The notes beneath the pieces were generated by a model, which saw only the letters and a list, made by a program, of their open reading frames with translations, had not been told where the DNA came from and searched no databases. Below are positions 1 to 6,153 of a stretch of DNA of 14,164 bases, piece by piece (the first letter of the stretch is position 1; every line of letters starts with the position of its first letter). A program made the translations under genes and the position numbers. This DNA comes from Holdemanella sp. GTDB taxonomy: Bacteria; Bacillota_I; Bacilli_A; Erysipelotrichales; Erysipelotrichaceae. Where the stretch lies: the NCBI GenBank assembly GCA_021442845.1, contig JABUSD010000089.1, positions 1-14,164 of the forward strand, in the 5' to 3' direction.

Positions 1-424
1 ATACACTTATGACTATCAATAAAACGGTGCTTGACCCCTACCTGTTTTAACTGAGGAAGAGGATTGCGCACCGATAATTCGTTCAATTGTTCTAAAGGAA
101 ACCTTCGAAGAATCAATGGTGTATTCATTTCTCTTGTATAACTTATATATCTATACAGATATCCCATCCAGAATAATGCTTCTGAAGAATATTTATTCTT
201 GCCATAGTCTGTTTTCCCAAATTCTCTTTCAAGATTCAACAATGCTTCTTCAACACTTTCTGAAATCAAAGAGATTTCATTCTTATCTAATGTCTCTAAT
301 AATGTTGAATGCAGAAATCTTCTTAAAAAATCTTTGTTGAACAGTTAAACATCTGATTTGATTTTTCAAATATATTTCCTTGATATTCGGCAAGCCGCAG
401 TCCGTTTGTATCGAATTTTCTCAT
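1..424 (-). pseudogene. Frameshifted, edge-truncated gene of unrecognised family
   Basis: The ATG at 424 follows a good ribosome site (AGAGGAAAT). Translation runs 33 codons (MRKFDTNGLRLAEYQG...FNCSTKIF) and stops at TAA (323-325), directly after a run of six T (325-330 on the minus strand). One extra T would continue the frame as LRRFLHSTLLETLDKNE and keep it open to the window edge. The continuation contains an aromatic stretch (FWMGYLYRYISYTRE) and looks like real coding sequence in residue composition. The joined product would be about 141 residues so far, with its C-terminus outside the window. It looks like a small cytoplasmic protein with no membrane segment. The shape, short with N-terminal charge and an aromatic centre, resembles small accessory proteins such as toxin-antitoxin partners, but I do not recognise the family and assign no function. 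The frameshift could be a real lesion, slippage, or a base miscalled in the homopolymer. Confidence 0.6.
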
Positions 425-441
425 TTTAATATTTCCTCTAT

Positions 442-460
442 ATATAGACCATCTCTATAT
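442..460. promoter_or_regulatory. Inverted repeat upstream of the frameshifted gene
   Basis: ATATAGA (442-448) and TCTATAT (454-460) form a perfect 7-bp inverted repeat with a 5-base spacer. It lies just upstream of the ribosome site of the minus-strand gene that starts at 424, where an operator would be expected. It could equally be a weak hairpin in the leader. The evidence is position and symmetry only. Confidence 0.25.
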
Positions 461-502
461 TCTCTCTTTGCTCGTTTTATACAAATAAGTTATAAATATA
501 TT

Positions 503-525
503 AAAAAAGACCATTTAGGCCTTTT
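503..525 (-). terminator. Rho-independent terminator after the Lgt-like gene
   Basis: On the minus strand, AAAAGGCC and GGTCTTTT pair with one G-U wobble around a 5-base loop. A T run follows. The stop codon of the Lgt-like gene (515-517) lies in the loop. Confidence 0.7.
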
Positions 526-1270
526 CACGTTTTGATAGATAATAGAATAATCCCACTCCACAAAGTAGAATGAAGATAGAGATGAACTGGGATGTTGAGA
601 AGATTCCCACACTTCCTCTAACAAGGTCTCCTCTAAAGTATTCCAGAACAAATCTTCCAATCGAATAACAGATTAGATAAATGCAGAATACCTGTCCTTT
701 GTGCTTTACTTTCTTACTTATATATAAAAGAAAGAAGAAATGGCAAAGATTTAAAGCACTGCTGATCAGCTGGGTTGGAATTAGTGGTATTCCTGGAGGG
801 GCTAATCCCCCTGATGGGAATATGACTCCAATAGCTGAGGATGTTTCCTTACCATAACAGCATCCTGCCATAAAACATCCGATACGGCCAAATGCCTGGG
901 TTAATGCACCATATGGAATAATATGATCCACATAGGTTAAGATATCAATTTTCTTAAAACGAGCATATATCATGGCTGCCACAATGGCTCCTATTATCGA
1001 TCCATAGACAACAAATCCGCTTCCAATATTCAATAATACTGATGGATTTTTCATGATTGTATCGAGAATTGTCATATAAAATAACAATTTTCCACCAATC
1101 GCTCCTCCAATAATACACCATAGAATCAAGGAAAAAACGGTATCTCCATCTAATCCTTTCTTATAGGCACTTCGCTCTGCCAGTGTTCCTGCTACAAGTA
1201 AACCTAGACCAATCATAAAGCCATAGGCATATATATGTATGTTTCCAAATGAAAAAAATATTGGTTTCAT
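515..1270 (-). CDS. Divergent prolipoprotein diacylglyceryl transferase (Lgt) family membrane protein
   Basis: Integral membrane protein of 251 residues with about seven hydrophobic segments. Lgt moves diacylglycerol from phosphatidylglycerol to the lipobox cysteine of prolipoproteins at the membrane. Visible family marks are GRIGCFMAGCCYG (about 128-140, the Lgt signature region) and RFVLEYFRGD (about 206-215). Departures from canonical Lgt are plain. The HGGLIG motif, whose histidine is essential in E. coli Lgt (H103), reads VYGSIIG here (Tyr at about 89). The GNF/N part of the signature is replaced by GCF/GCCYG. This matches a known GCCYG subgroup annotated as Lgt family, so lipoprotein modification is not assured. 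I chose the ATG at 1270 because AAGGA lies 9 bases upstream; an in-frame ATG at 1300 would overlap the upstream gene. It follows the tetR-like gene by 22 bases and is probably cotranscribed and controlled by it. Confidence 0.82.
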   Translation of the reverse strand: MKPIFFSFGNIHIYAYGFMIGLGLLVAGTLAERSAYKKGLDGDTVFSLILWCIIGGAIGGKLLFYMTILDTIMKNPSVLLNIGSGFVVYGSIIGAIVAAMIYARFKKIDILTYVDHIIPYGALTQAFGRIGCFMAGCCYGKETSSAIGVIFPSGGLAPPGIPLIPTQLISSALNLCHFFFLLYISKKVKHKGQVFCIYLICYSIGRFVLEYFRGDLVRGSVGIFSTSQFISIFILLCGVGLFYYLSKREKA

Positions 1271-1292
1271 TTCATCACATCCTTCTAATGAA

Positions 1293-1718
1293 TTATACAC
1301 TTTCTATCCATCCAATACACGCTTTTTCATCAAATTCTATCATTGAAGTTGATACCATACAGGCATACCCATGAATCATATACATATAATTTTGATCAAA
1401 ATCCAATCCAAAATTCACTTTAGAAGCACATAAGAATGTAAATATATTTTTATAATCATGACTGTATCGAATGTAGTTAAATGCCATTTCCTTCTTTATT
1501 TCTGCTTGAATACAAGTTTTAAAATGCATTATACATACTTCAATCAATGCTTCCCTTATCTGTTCAACACTATGAAAATTATACATGATTGGCTGTGTTG
1601 AACAGCCTAATCTCTGTGCTAAATTACGAACAGTTAAAAACTGTAGTCCTTTTTCATAAACTAACTGAAATGCTTCATTTACAATTTGATCTCGACTTAC
1701 TTTTGTTCTTGGTGCCAT
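1293..1718 (-). CDS. Short TetR/AcrR-family transcriptional regulator
   Basis: Cytoplasmic DNA-binding regulator of 141 residues. The N-terminal TetR helix-turn-helix is clear at about 8-55 (SRDQIVNEAFQLVYEKG, then LTVRNLAQRLGCSTQPIMYNF). The C-terminal part keeps YIRYSHDYKNIFTFL (about 83-97) and MIHGYACM (about 114-121), pieces of a TetR C-terminal ligand and dimer domain. TetR proteins are usually 180-220 residues. The gap between these two pieces appears about 25-30 residues too short, so the ligand-binding domain may carry an internal deletion. The start at 1718 has AAAGG 6 bases upstream. It is first in a two-gene operon with the Lgt-like gene, and palindromes directly upstream suggest autorepression. 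The ligand cannot be read from the sequence. Confidence 0.85.
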   Translation of the reverse strand: MAPRTKVSRDQIVNEAFQLVYEKGLQFLTVRNLAQRLGCSTQPIMYNFHSVEQIREALIEVCIMHFKTCIQAEIKKEMAFNYIRYSHDYKNIFTFLCASKVNFGLDFDQNYMYMIHGYACMVSTSMIEFDEKACIGWIESV

Positions 1719-1730
1719 ATATACCTTTTC

Positions 1731-1757
1731 TATAACATATGTTATATAACTAGTGTT
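1731..1757. promoter_or_regulatory. Palindromic operator pair upstream of tetR-like gene
   Basis: TATAACATATGTTATA (1731-1746) is a perfect 16-bp palindrome. An imperfect second copy, ATAACTAGTGTTAT (1745-1758 region), follows at once. Both fit the pattern ATAAC-N4-GTTAT typical of TetR-type dimer sites. They lie 13 bases upstream of the tetR-like start, which suggests autoregulation. This is inferred from symmetry and position. Confidence 0.6.
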
Positions 1758-1778
1758 ATTATATATTATTCATACAAA

Positions 1779-1802
1779 TAAAAAAAGACTAATAATAGTC
1801 TT
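1779..1802 (-). terminator. Rho-independent terminator after the Lar-like gene
   Basis: On the minus strand, AAGACTA and TAGTCTT (1796-1802 and 1785-1791) form a perfect 7-bp stem with a 4-base loop. A T run follows. The stem begins within the stop codon of the Lar-like gene (1801-1803). Confidence 0.75.
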
Positions 1803-2025
1803 ATTCACCTGGCATAGGCTTTAATACTTTTCCTATATTCCATACATGGGCTGCTCTTTTAGCTGCATCTTCTTTCTGTTCTTCTGTTTTATAATCTACA
1901 TGAACTGTCTGGCATCCACATTCATAACATGCTACATAGAAGCTATTGTTGTTTTCTTCTTCAAGAGCACCTGCTCCACCACATAGTGGACAATCATTCA
2001 GAACAATCTTTTCATACAATTCCAT
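1801..2025 (-). CDS. Small zinc-ribbon protein, Lar (restriction alleviation)-like
   Basis: A 74-residue protein with two CxxC pairs: CPLCGG at about 12-17 and CYECG at about 33-37. These are followed by a Thr-containing turn and a C-terminal A..A..VWN near 58-63. This order (CPxCGG, YVxC-xxCG, then A...WN) is that of the Lar_restr_allev family. The phage Rac protein Lar modulates type I restriction-modification, but many small chromosomal members have no shown role. The two cysteine pairs probably bind one zinc. The start has a strong ribosome site, AAGGAG with 7 bases of spacing. It sits 41 bases after the HAD gene on the same strand and is probably cotranscribed. No phage or restriction-modification genes are visible nearby. 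A general zinc-ribbon role is the alternative. Confidence 0.65.
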   Translation of the reverse strand: MELYEKIVLNDCPLCGGAGALEEENNNSFYVACYECGCQTVHVDYKTEEQKEDAAKRAAHVWNIGKVLKPMPGE

Positions 2026-2066
2026 AACGGTTCTCCTTAAATTCCTTTACTATAATATCATATCTT

Positions 2067-2837
2067 CTAACATAATTCACCATTCAGAATTTTTAAAACG
2101 GCTTTTTCGAGTCCATCTTCATCAATAGAATCTGTTACATAATCCGCTTTCTTTTTAACACTATTATTGGCATTTCCCATCGCAATACCTAAATGAACAT
2201 ATTGAAGCATTTCAATATCATTTTCACCATCACCAAAAGCTGCTGTTTCACTAAGATCAATGCCTTCTTTTTTTAGATATTCCTGTATGCCAATAACTTT
2301 ACTAGCTCCTTTGGATACAACATCCATAGCATATTCATTCCATCGTGTCATATTATAATCAGAAAATTGTTCCTTTATGAAATCTTCTTCCTTCGTATCA
2401 GCAAAGACGATAAACTGATAGATTGAATCGCCTTTATAGGAATCGATATCTGGTATGGGTGTATGAATGGCATCTTGTGCCATTCTTACTTTTTCATTTA
2501 CATAGTTAATATAAAAACGATCCTTTTCTAATACTTGTATAGGTATGTTCTTTGCATTGAATATGGATACGATTTTATCTACATTCTTTAATGGATTATC
2601 ATAAAATACACCATTTTCATCTTCACAGATTTGTCCATTCAATAGGATATATCCATCAAATTCAATATTAGATATTGGTAAATCCTGTAATTCCACCTTA
2701 TGTCTTCCCGTTGCCAATACCCTTTTTATGCCTTTTTCCTTTAACAATTCTAAAGTTCTTCTTGTACTGTCTAATACATTCCCATTTGTATGTGAAATCA
2801 AAGTTCCATCTACATCAAAAAATATTACTTTTACCAT
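2067..2837 (-). CDS. Cof-type HAD-superfamily hydrolase (sugar or nucleotide phosphatase)
   Basis: Cytoplasmic Mg-dependent phosphatase of 256 residues, normal for the Cof/YidA group. Motif I is FFDVDGT, with nucleophile Asp8 and acid/base Asp10. Motif II is LATGR (Thr43). The motif III lysine is in SKGASK (about Lys180). Motif IV is FGDGENDIEML (Asp203, Asp207). A C2-type cap lies between about 80 and 175. Substrates of this group are small phosphorylated sugars or cofactors, and the sequence does not fix which one. The ATG at 2837 is supported because DVDGT begins at the usual distance from the N-terminus, yet there is no convincing ribosome site. An extended -10 box ends only 9 bases upstream. 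It diverges from hypB and lies upstream of the Lar-like gene. Confidence 0.9.
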   Translation of the reverse strand: MVKVIFFDVDGTLISHTNGNVLDSTRRTLELLKEKGIKRVLATGRHKVELQDLPISNIEFDGYILLNGQICEDENGVFYDNPLKNVDKIVSIFNAKNIPIQVLEKDRFYINYVNEKVRMAQDAIHTPIPDIDSYKGDSIYQFIVFADTKEEDFIKEQFSDYNMTRWNEYAMDVVSKGASKVIGIQEYLKKEGIDLSETAAFGDGENDIEMLQYVHLGIAMGNANNSVKKKADYVTDSIDEDGLEKAVLKILNGELC

Positions 2838-2846
2838 AGTGATTCT

Positions 2847-2855
2847 ATTATATCA
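2847..2855 (-). promoter_or_regulatory. Extended -10 promoter of the HAD gene
   Basis: The minus strand reads TGATATAAT, a perfect extended -10 element. A weak -35 (TTTATC) lies 17 bases upstream of the hexamer. The hexamer ends 9 bases before the ATG at 2837, so transcription would start about 0-3 bases ahead of the start codon. Confidence 0.5.
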
Positions 2856-2895
2856 TTATTTGAATGTATGATAAAATTAGGAAGAGGTGTTAGCT

Positions 2896-3567
2896 ATGTT
2901 AGATGAAGTAAAAGTAATTGAATTAAAGCAGAATGTCTTCAAGAAAAATGAAGTAACAGCAGATAAAGTTCGTGATCATTTAAAGAATCACAAAATCTAT
3001 ATGATTAATGTCATGTCTTCACCAGGTTCTGGTAAGACTACTACATTAGTGCGTACAATTAAGGAATTACAGCCAGAGATTCGTATTGGTGTACTAGAGT
3101 GTGATATTGATGCCAGTGTCGATGCCAAAACGATTGTATCAGCTGGAGCCCGTTCCATTCAGCTACATACTGGTGGAATGTGTCATATGGATGCAGAAAT
3201 GACACAGCAAGGTTTAGATGAAATGGGAATTGAAGACCTGGATCTAATCTTCATCGAAAATATTGGAAATCTTGTCTGTCCAGCTGAATTTGATACCGGT
3301 GCGCATATCAACATATCCATTCTATCTGTACCTGAAGGGGATGATAAGCCAGCTAAATACCCTTTGATGTATGAAGTGAGTGATATTATCCTGATCAATA
3401 AGATTGATGCGAAAGCTGTATTTGACTTTGATGATGATAAAGTTGTAAAAGATATTCATGAATTGAATCCAAAGGCAAAGGTATTCTTCCTATCCTCTAA
3501 GACTGGAGAAGGATTCGATACATGGACAGACTGGTTAAAAGAAACTGTGAAAGAGTGGAAACTATAA
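2896..3567 (+). CDS. hypB: HypB-family nickel-insertion GTPase, copy 1
   Basis: Cytoplasmic GTPase that, in known systems, loads nickel into NiFe hydrogenase together with HypA. The protein has 223 residues. Walker A is SSPGSGKTT (41-49). The family metal and switch motif TGGMCHMDAEM carries Cys96-His97, the pair that binds metal in characterised HypB. IENIGNLVCPAEFD carries Cys128. NKID (168-171) is the guanine-specificity motif and SSKTGEG (200-206) is the G5 loop. The N-terminal CxxCGC motif and His-rich tail of some HypB proteins are absent. I chose ATG 2896 over GTG 2887 because AGAGG lies 8 bases upstream and the N-terminus then aligns residue for residue with copy 2. The second copy starts one base after this stop. 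No hypA, other hyp gene or hydrogenase gene is in view. UreG is an alternative GTPase family, but CHxDA and NLVCPAEFD fit HypB. Confidence 0.9.
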   Translation: MLDEVKVIELKQNVFKKNEVTADKVRDHLKNHKIYMINVMSSPGSGKTTTLVRTIKELQPEIRIGVLECDIDASVDAKTIVSAGARSIQLHTGGMCHMDAEMTQQGLDEMGIEDLDLIFIENIGNLVCPAEFDTGAHINISILSVPEGDDKPAKYPLMYEVSDIILINKIDAKAVFDFDDDKVVKDIHELNPKAKVFFLSSKTGEGFDTWTDWLKETVKEWKL

Positions 3568-3568
3568 T

Positions 3569-4246
3569 ATGGAAAAGAAAGTACGTGTAATCGAAATTAA
3601 AGAGAATGTCTTCTCAAAAAATGATAAAGAAGCCAATCTATTAAGAAGCATGTTGACAAAAAAAGGCATCTTTTTTATCAATGTCATGTCTTCCCCTGGT
3701 TCTGGTAAGACAACAATGTTGACATCTTTAATCAATCGTATGAAAGAAGACTATCGCATTATGGAAATGGATGTGGATATCAAATCCTCTTTAGATGCCC
3801 AAAGAGTCGCTGATGCTACAGGCGTTCCTGCCTTACAGATTCACAACTGTGGTCTTTGTCATATTGATGCGGATATGACATCAAGGGCGATTATGGAATT
3901 TGATGTAAAAGACATCGATTTTCTAATCCTTGAAAACATTGGAAATCTAGTATGCCCGGCTGAATTTGATACGGGCGCCCATAAGAATGTCATGTTGTTG
4001 AGTGTACCTGAGGGAGATGACAAACCATTAAAATATCCTTTGATGTTTACGGTTAGTGATCTTGTCTTAATCAATAAGATTGATACCATGGATTTCTTTG
4101 ATTTCAATCTTGACTTAGCCAAAGAGAGAATCCTTAAATTAAATCCTAGAGCAAAAATCATTCCTATCTCTGCTAAGACAGGTGAAGGTATGGATGAATT
4201 TGTAAACTGGTGCAAGGAAGAAATATCAAAAATTAAAGCACAATAA
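3569..4246 (+). CDS. hypB: HypB-family nickel-insertion GTPase, copy 2
   Basis: A 225-residue paralogue of the preceding gene, about half identical by eye and one base downstream, so translation is probably coupled. The conserved parts are Walker A SSPGSGKTT (41-49), LENIGNLVCPAEFD (Cys129), PEGDDKPLKYP, NKID and SAKTGEG. The metal motif differs: HNCGLCHIDADM has Cys97-His98 and an extra Cys94, giving a CxxCH arrangement that copy 1 lacks (HTGGMCH). HypB works as a dimer with metal at the interface, so the pair could form a heterodimer or serve two targets; that is inference. The ribosome site is weak and lies inside the end of copy 1. A strong bidirectional terminator follows directly. The stop codon overlaps the start of the hairpin stem. 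Confidence 0.9.
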   Translation: MEKKVRVIEIKENVFSKNDKEANLLRSMLTKKGIFFINVMSSPGSGKTTMLTSLINRMKEDYRIMEMDVDIKSSLDAQRVADATGVPALQIHNCGLCHIDADMTSRAIMEFDVKDIDFLILENIGNLVCPAEFDTGAHKNVMLLSVPEGDDKPLKYPLMFTVSDLVLINKIDTMDFFDFNLDLAKERILKLNPRAKIIPISAKTGEGMDEFVNWCKEEISKIKAQ

Positions 4247-4272
4247 AAAGATGGATTGAATTCCATCTTTTT
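4245..4272. terminator. Bidirectional terminator between hypB copy 2 and the aminopeptidase
   Basis: AAAAAGATGGA (4245-4255) pairs perfectly with TCCATCTTTTT (4262-4272) around a 6-base loop. T runs on both strands let it end both convergent transcripts. Confidence 0.85.
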
Positions 4273-4278
4273 GAATCG

Positions 4279-5277
4279 CTAATAATGTAAAAACTCTGGA
4301 ATTGTTACTACACCATCTTTCATAATGCATCGATTGTCTACATAGATGCTTGGCTCTAGTGCGACTAAATCAAAATGCCCATTTGCATTTTGCATACCAC
4401 CTAAAGCAATGTTTCTTCCTAATCCTATATGAAAAGTACCATAGGTTGATTCATCTTCAATATAACAGTTTCCTAAACATTGAGACATGCTGTTTAGACC
4501 TATTCCAAATTCTCCACCTATATAGATTCTTTCATCCTTGTATCCATCTATATATTCCTTTAATCGGATTCCTGCCATATGATTTTCTATATCTACTATC
4601 TTTCCATCCTTAAAGATAATCTTTGTTGGCTGTTCTGGACGTCCAATATATCCAAAGGATCCATCCACTACCATAATTCCATTTGTCTTTGTTTCTTCAA
4701 TAGGAATATATACTTCTATAGACGCGCTGGAATAGCCTCTTCCATCCTTTAATACACCATTAAAAAAGCCTGGTTTTCGATTTACCTTCTTACAATATAA
4801 ATCCGTACCTGCAGGTGTAGTTACATGAATTTCAGCTGCTTCCTTTATATATTTCATAATAATTTGTGCTCTATTTCGACTTCTCCTTGGATCCATCATT
4901 AAAAAATCATATTCCAGCATAGAACGTCCATCATTTGTTGATAAAGGCAATGATAAGAATTTCTTCCGGGATTGAATTGCTTTCTTGGCTGCCCTTGTTG
5001 TTACCAATGAATAATCCGTTGCAGCAATAATAGCTGTATAAGGTTCAAAAATATTTTCATTTCTGTCAAAGAAGACACCTACATGTTGCCCTCCATCTTC
5101 CACTACTAAAATCTGGCTTGATTTTGCCTTTATCTTTGCATAGGCATCGATTGCTTCTGCTTCATCTTTATGTTCAATGCTTGTTACGATAATCAGTTTA
5201 TCCCATCGTCTTATCTTAACCCATGTATCGACAATAATCTTAGCTCCTCTAAGCATGTTTTCTTTATTTTTATGCAT
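4279..5277 (-). CDS. M29-type metallo-aminopeptidase (leucyl aminopeptidase-like)
   Basis: A cytoplasmic protein of 332 residues related to the M29 (AmpS/PepS, aminopeptidase T) group, which removes N-terminal residues from peptides using a two-metal centre. The C-terminal half carries the family motifs: GGEFGIGLN (Glu256), EDESTYGTFHIGLG (Glu274/Glu276, His283) and GGMQNANGHFD (His301, Asp303). These correspond to the Glu, Glu, His and His-x-Asp ligands of M29 enzymes. M29 proteins are usually 370-410 residues, so this is a short member. Related short proteins include the NicX-type dioxygenase branch, which uses the same fold, so peptidase activity is probable but not certain. The start at 5277 has GGAGAG 5 bases upstream. 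It is divergent from the DUF969-DUF979-pcp operon, which points to peptide use. Confidence 0.75.
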   Translation of the reverse strand: MHKNKENMLRGAKIIVDTWVKIRRWDKLIIVTSIEHKDEAEAIDAYAKIKAKSSQILVVEDGGQHVGVFFDRNENIFEPYTAIIAATDYSLVTTRAAKKAIQSRKKFLSLPLSTNDGRSMLEYDFLMMDPRRSRNRAQIIMKYIKEAAEIHVTTPAGTDLYCKKVNRKPGFFNGVLKDGRGYSSASIEVYIPIEETKTNGIMVVDGSFGYIGRPEQPTKIIFKDGKIVDIENHMAGIRLKEYIDGYKDERIYIGGEFGIGLNSMSQCLGNCYIEDESTYGTFHIGLGRNIALGGMQNANGHFDLVALEPSIYVDNRCIMKDGVVTIPEFLHY

Positions 5278-5350
5278 ATAACTCTCCGCTATTTTATTAT
5301 AATACTTTTCCTTTGTTTTCTTAATATTATTTATACATGTACTCGTTATA

Positions 5351-5435
5351 TTGACATAATTTAATAACTGTTTATATTTCCACTATAATTATGGTAATTT
5401 TATGTGTTTTTTTTGTAAAAAAACCATGTTATAAT
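5351..5435 (+). promoter_or_regulatory. Candidate promoters of the DUF969-DUF979-pcp operon
   Basis: Two candidates lie in the 198-base divergent gap 5278-5475. The proximal one has a perfect -10 TATAAT (5430-5435) but only a T-run -35 (5407-5412, 17-base spacing). The distal one has a perfect -35 TTGACA (5351-5356) with TATATT (5373-5378) 16 bases later. The rest of the gap is AT-rich, and I saw no riboswitch-like structure in it. Confidence 0.4.
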
Positions 5436-5475
5436 TTTATGCGGAATAGTCCATAAAGAAGGAGGTTTTATTATT

Positions 5476-6153
5476 ATGGAATATATCAAGTTAGTTGGTA
5501 TTCTTATCATCGTTGTAGGATTCGCGCTAAAACTGGATACATTAGCTGTAGTATTAATCGCAGGTATTGTGACTGGTCTAGTATCTGGTATTAGCATTAC
5601 TGATATCCTTGCAACATTAGGAACAGGGTTCGTATCAAACAGACTTATGTCTATCTTCTTAATCATGTTCCCTGTCATTGCGGTTATTGAAAGATACGGT
5701 TTAAAGGAAAGAGCAGCTTACTTAATCGGTAACATTAAAAATGCATCATCTGGTAAAGTGTGCTCTATCTATATGTTTATCCGTGTATTAGCAAGTGCTT
5801 TCAACATTCGTATTGGTGGACATGTACAGTTCATTCGTCCATTAATTTATCCTATGGCATTAGGTGCTGCTGAAAAATATAAAGGTGCTCCATGTACAAC
5901 AGAAGAAGACGAAGCTATCAAAGGTCTTACTGCTGCTGTTGAAAACTATGGAAACTTCTTTGCACAGAACTGCTTCCCTGCTGCATCAGGTGTTGTATTA
6001 ATTCAGGGAACAATCGCTGCATTTGAAGGTTGTGAATGGGTACAATTAGCAGACATTGCTAAAAACTCTATCTGGATTTGTGTTATCGCAACAATCTTAA
6101 CGGTTGTTCAGGTTAATTTATATGACAGAAAGCTTAAAGGAGGTAACAAATAA
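5476..6153 (+). CDS. DUF969 membrane protein, putative 5-oxoproline transporter subunit
   Basis: Polytopic membrane protein of 225 residues. Hydrophobic segments lie at about 4-20, 22-40, 58-72, 100-125 and 195-212. The polar stretch GGHVQFIRPLIYPMALGAA (about 114-132) and NYGNFFAQNCFPAASG (about 157-172) look like family core motifs. DUF969 and DUF979 are nearly always adjacent and frequently sit beside pyroglutamyl peptidase. From that linkage they are commonly named subunits of a 5-oxoproline (pyroglutamate) transporter; I recall this as annotation and not as direct transport proof. The start follows AAGGAGG by 10 bases. The stop overlaps the DUF979 start by one base (TAATG), so the two subunits are probably translated in coupled, equal amounts. 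A peptide or amino acid carrier is the broader alternative. Confidence 0.85.
   Translation: MEYIKLVGILIIVVGFALKLDTLAVVLIAGIVTGLVSGISITDILATLGTGFVSNRLMSIFLIMFPVIAVIERYGLKERAAYLIGNIKNASSGKVCSIYMFIRVLASAFNIRIGGHVQFIRPLIYPMALGAAEKYKGAPCTTEEDEAIKGLTAAVENYGNFFAQNCFPAASGVVLIQGTIAAFEGCEWVQLADIAKNSIWICVIATILTVVQVNLYDRKLKGGNK

Noticed and set aside
1..75. Insertion-sequence end at the left edge
   Set aside because: There is no recognisable terminal inverted repeat or transposase in view. The change in protein character is suggestive only.
116..340. Plus-strand reading frame of 74 codons near the left edge
   Set aside because: It lies opposite the frameshifted minus-strand gene, has no ribosome site and reads as antisense composition.
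1271..1300. ATG at 1300 as the start of the Lgt-like gene
   Set aside because: It overlaps the tetR-like gene and has no ribosome site, while the ATG at 1270 has AAGGA 9 bases upstream and starts the family N-terminus.
2887..2895. GTG at 2887 as the start of hypB copy 1
   Set aside because: The ATG at 2896 has better ribosome-site spacing and aligns exactly with the N-terminus of copy 2.
2896..4246. UreG (urease accessory GTPase) as identity of the two GTPases
   Set aside because: The CHxDA, NLVCPAEFD and PEGDDKPxKYP motifs are those of HypB, and no urease genes are present.
3859..4266. Minus-strand reading frame of 135 codons
   Set aside because: It is the shadow of hypB copy 2 and runs through the terminator.
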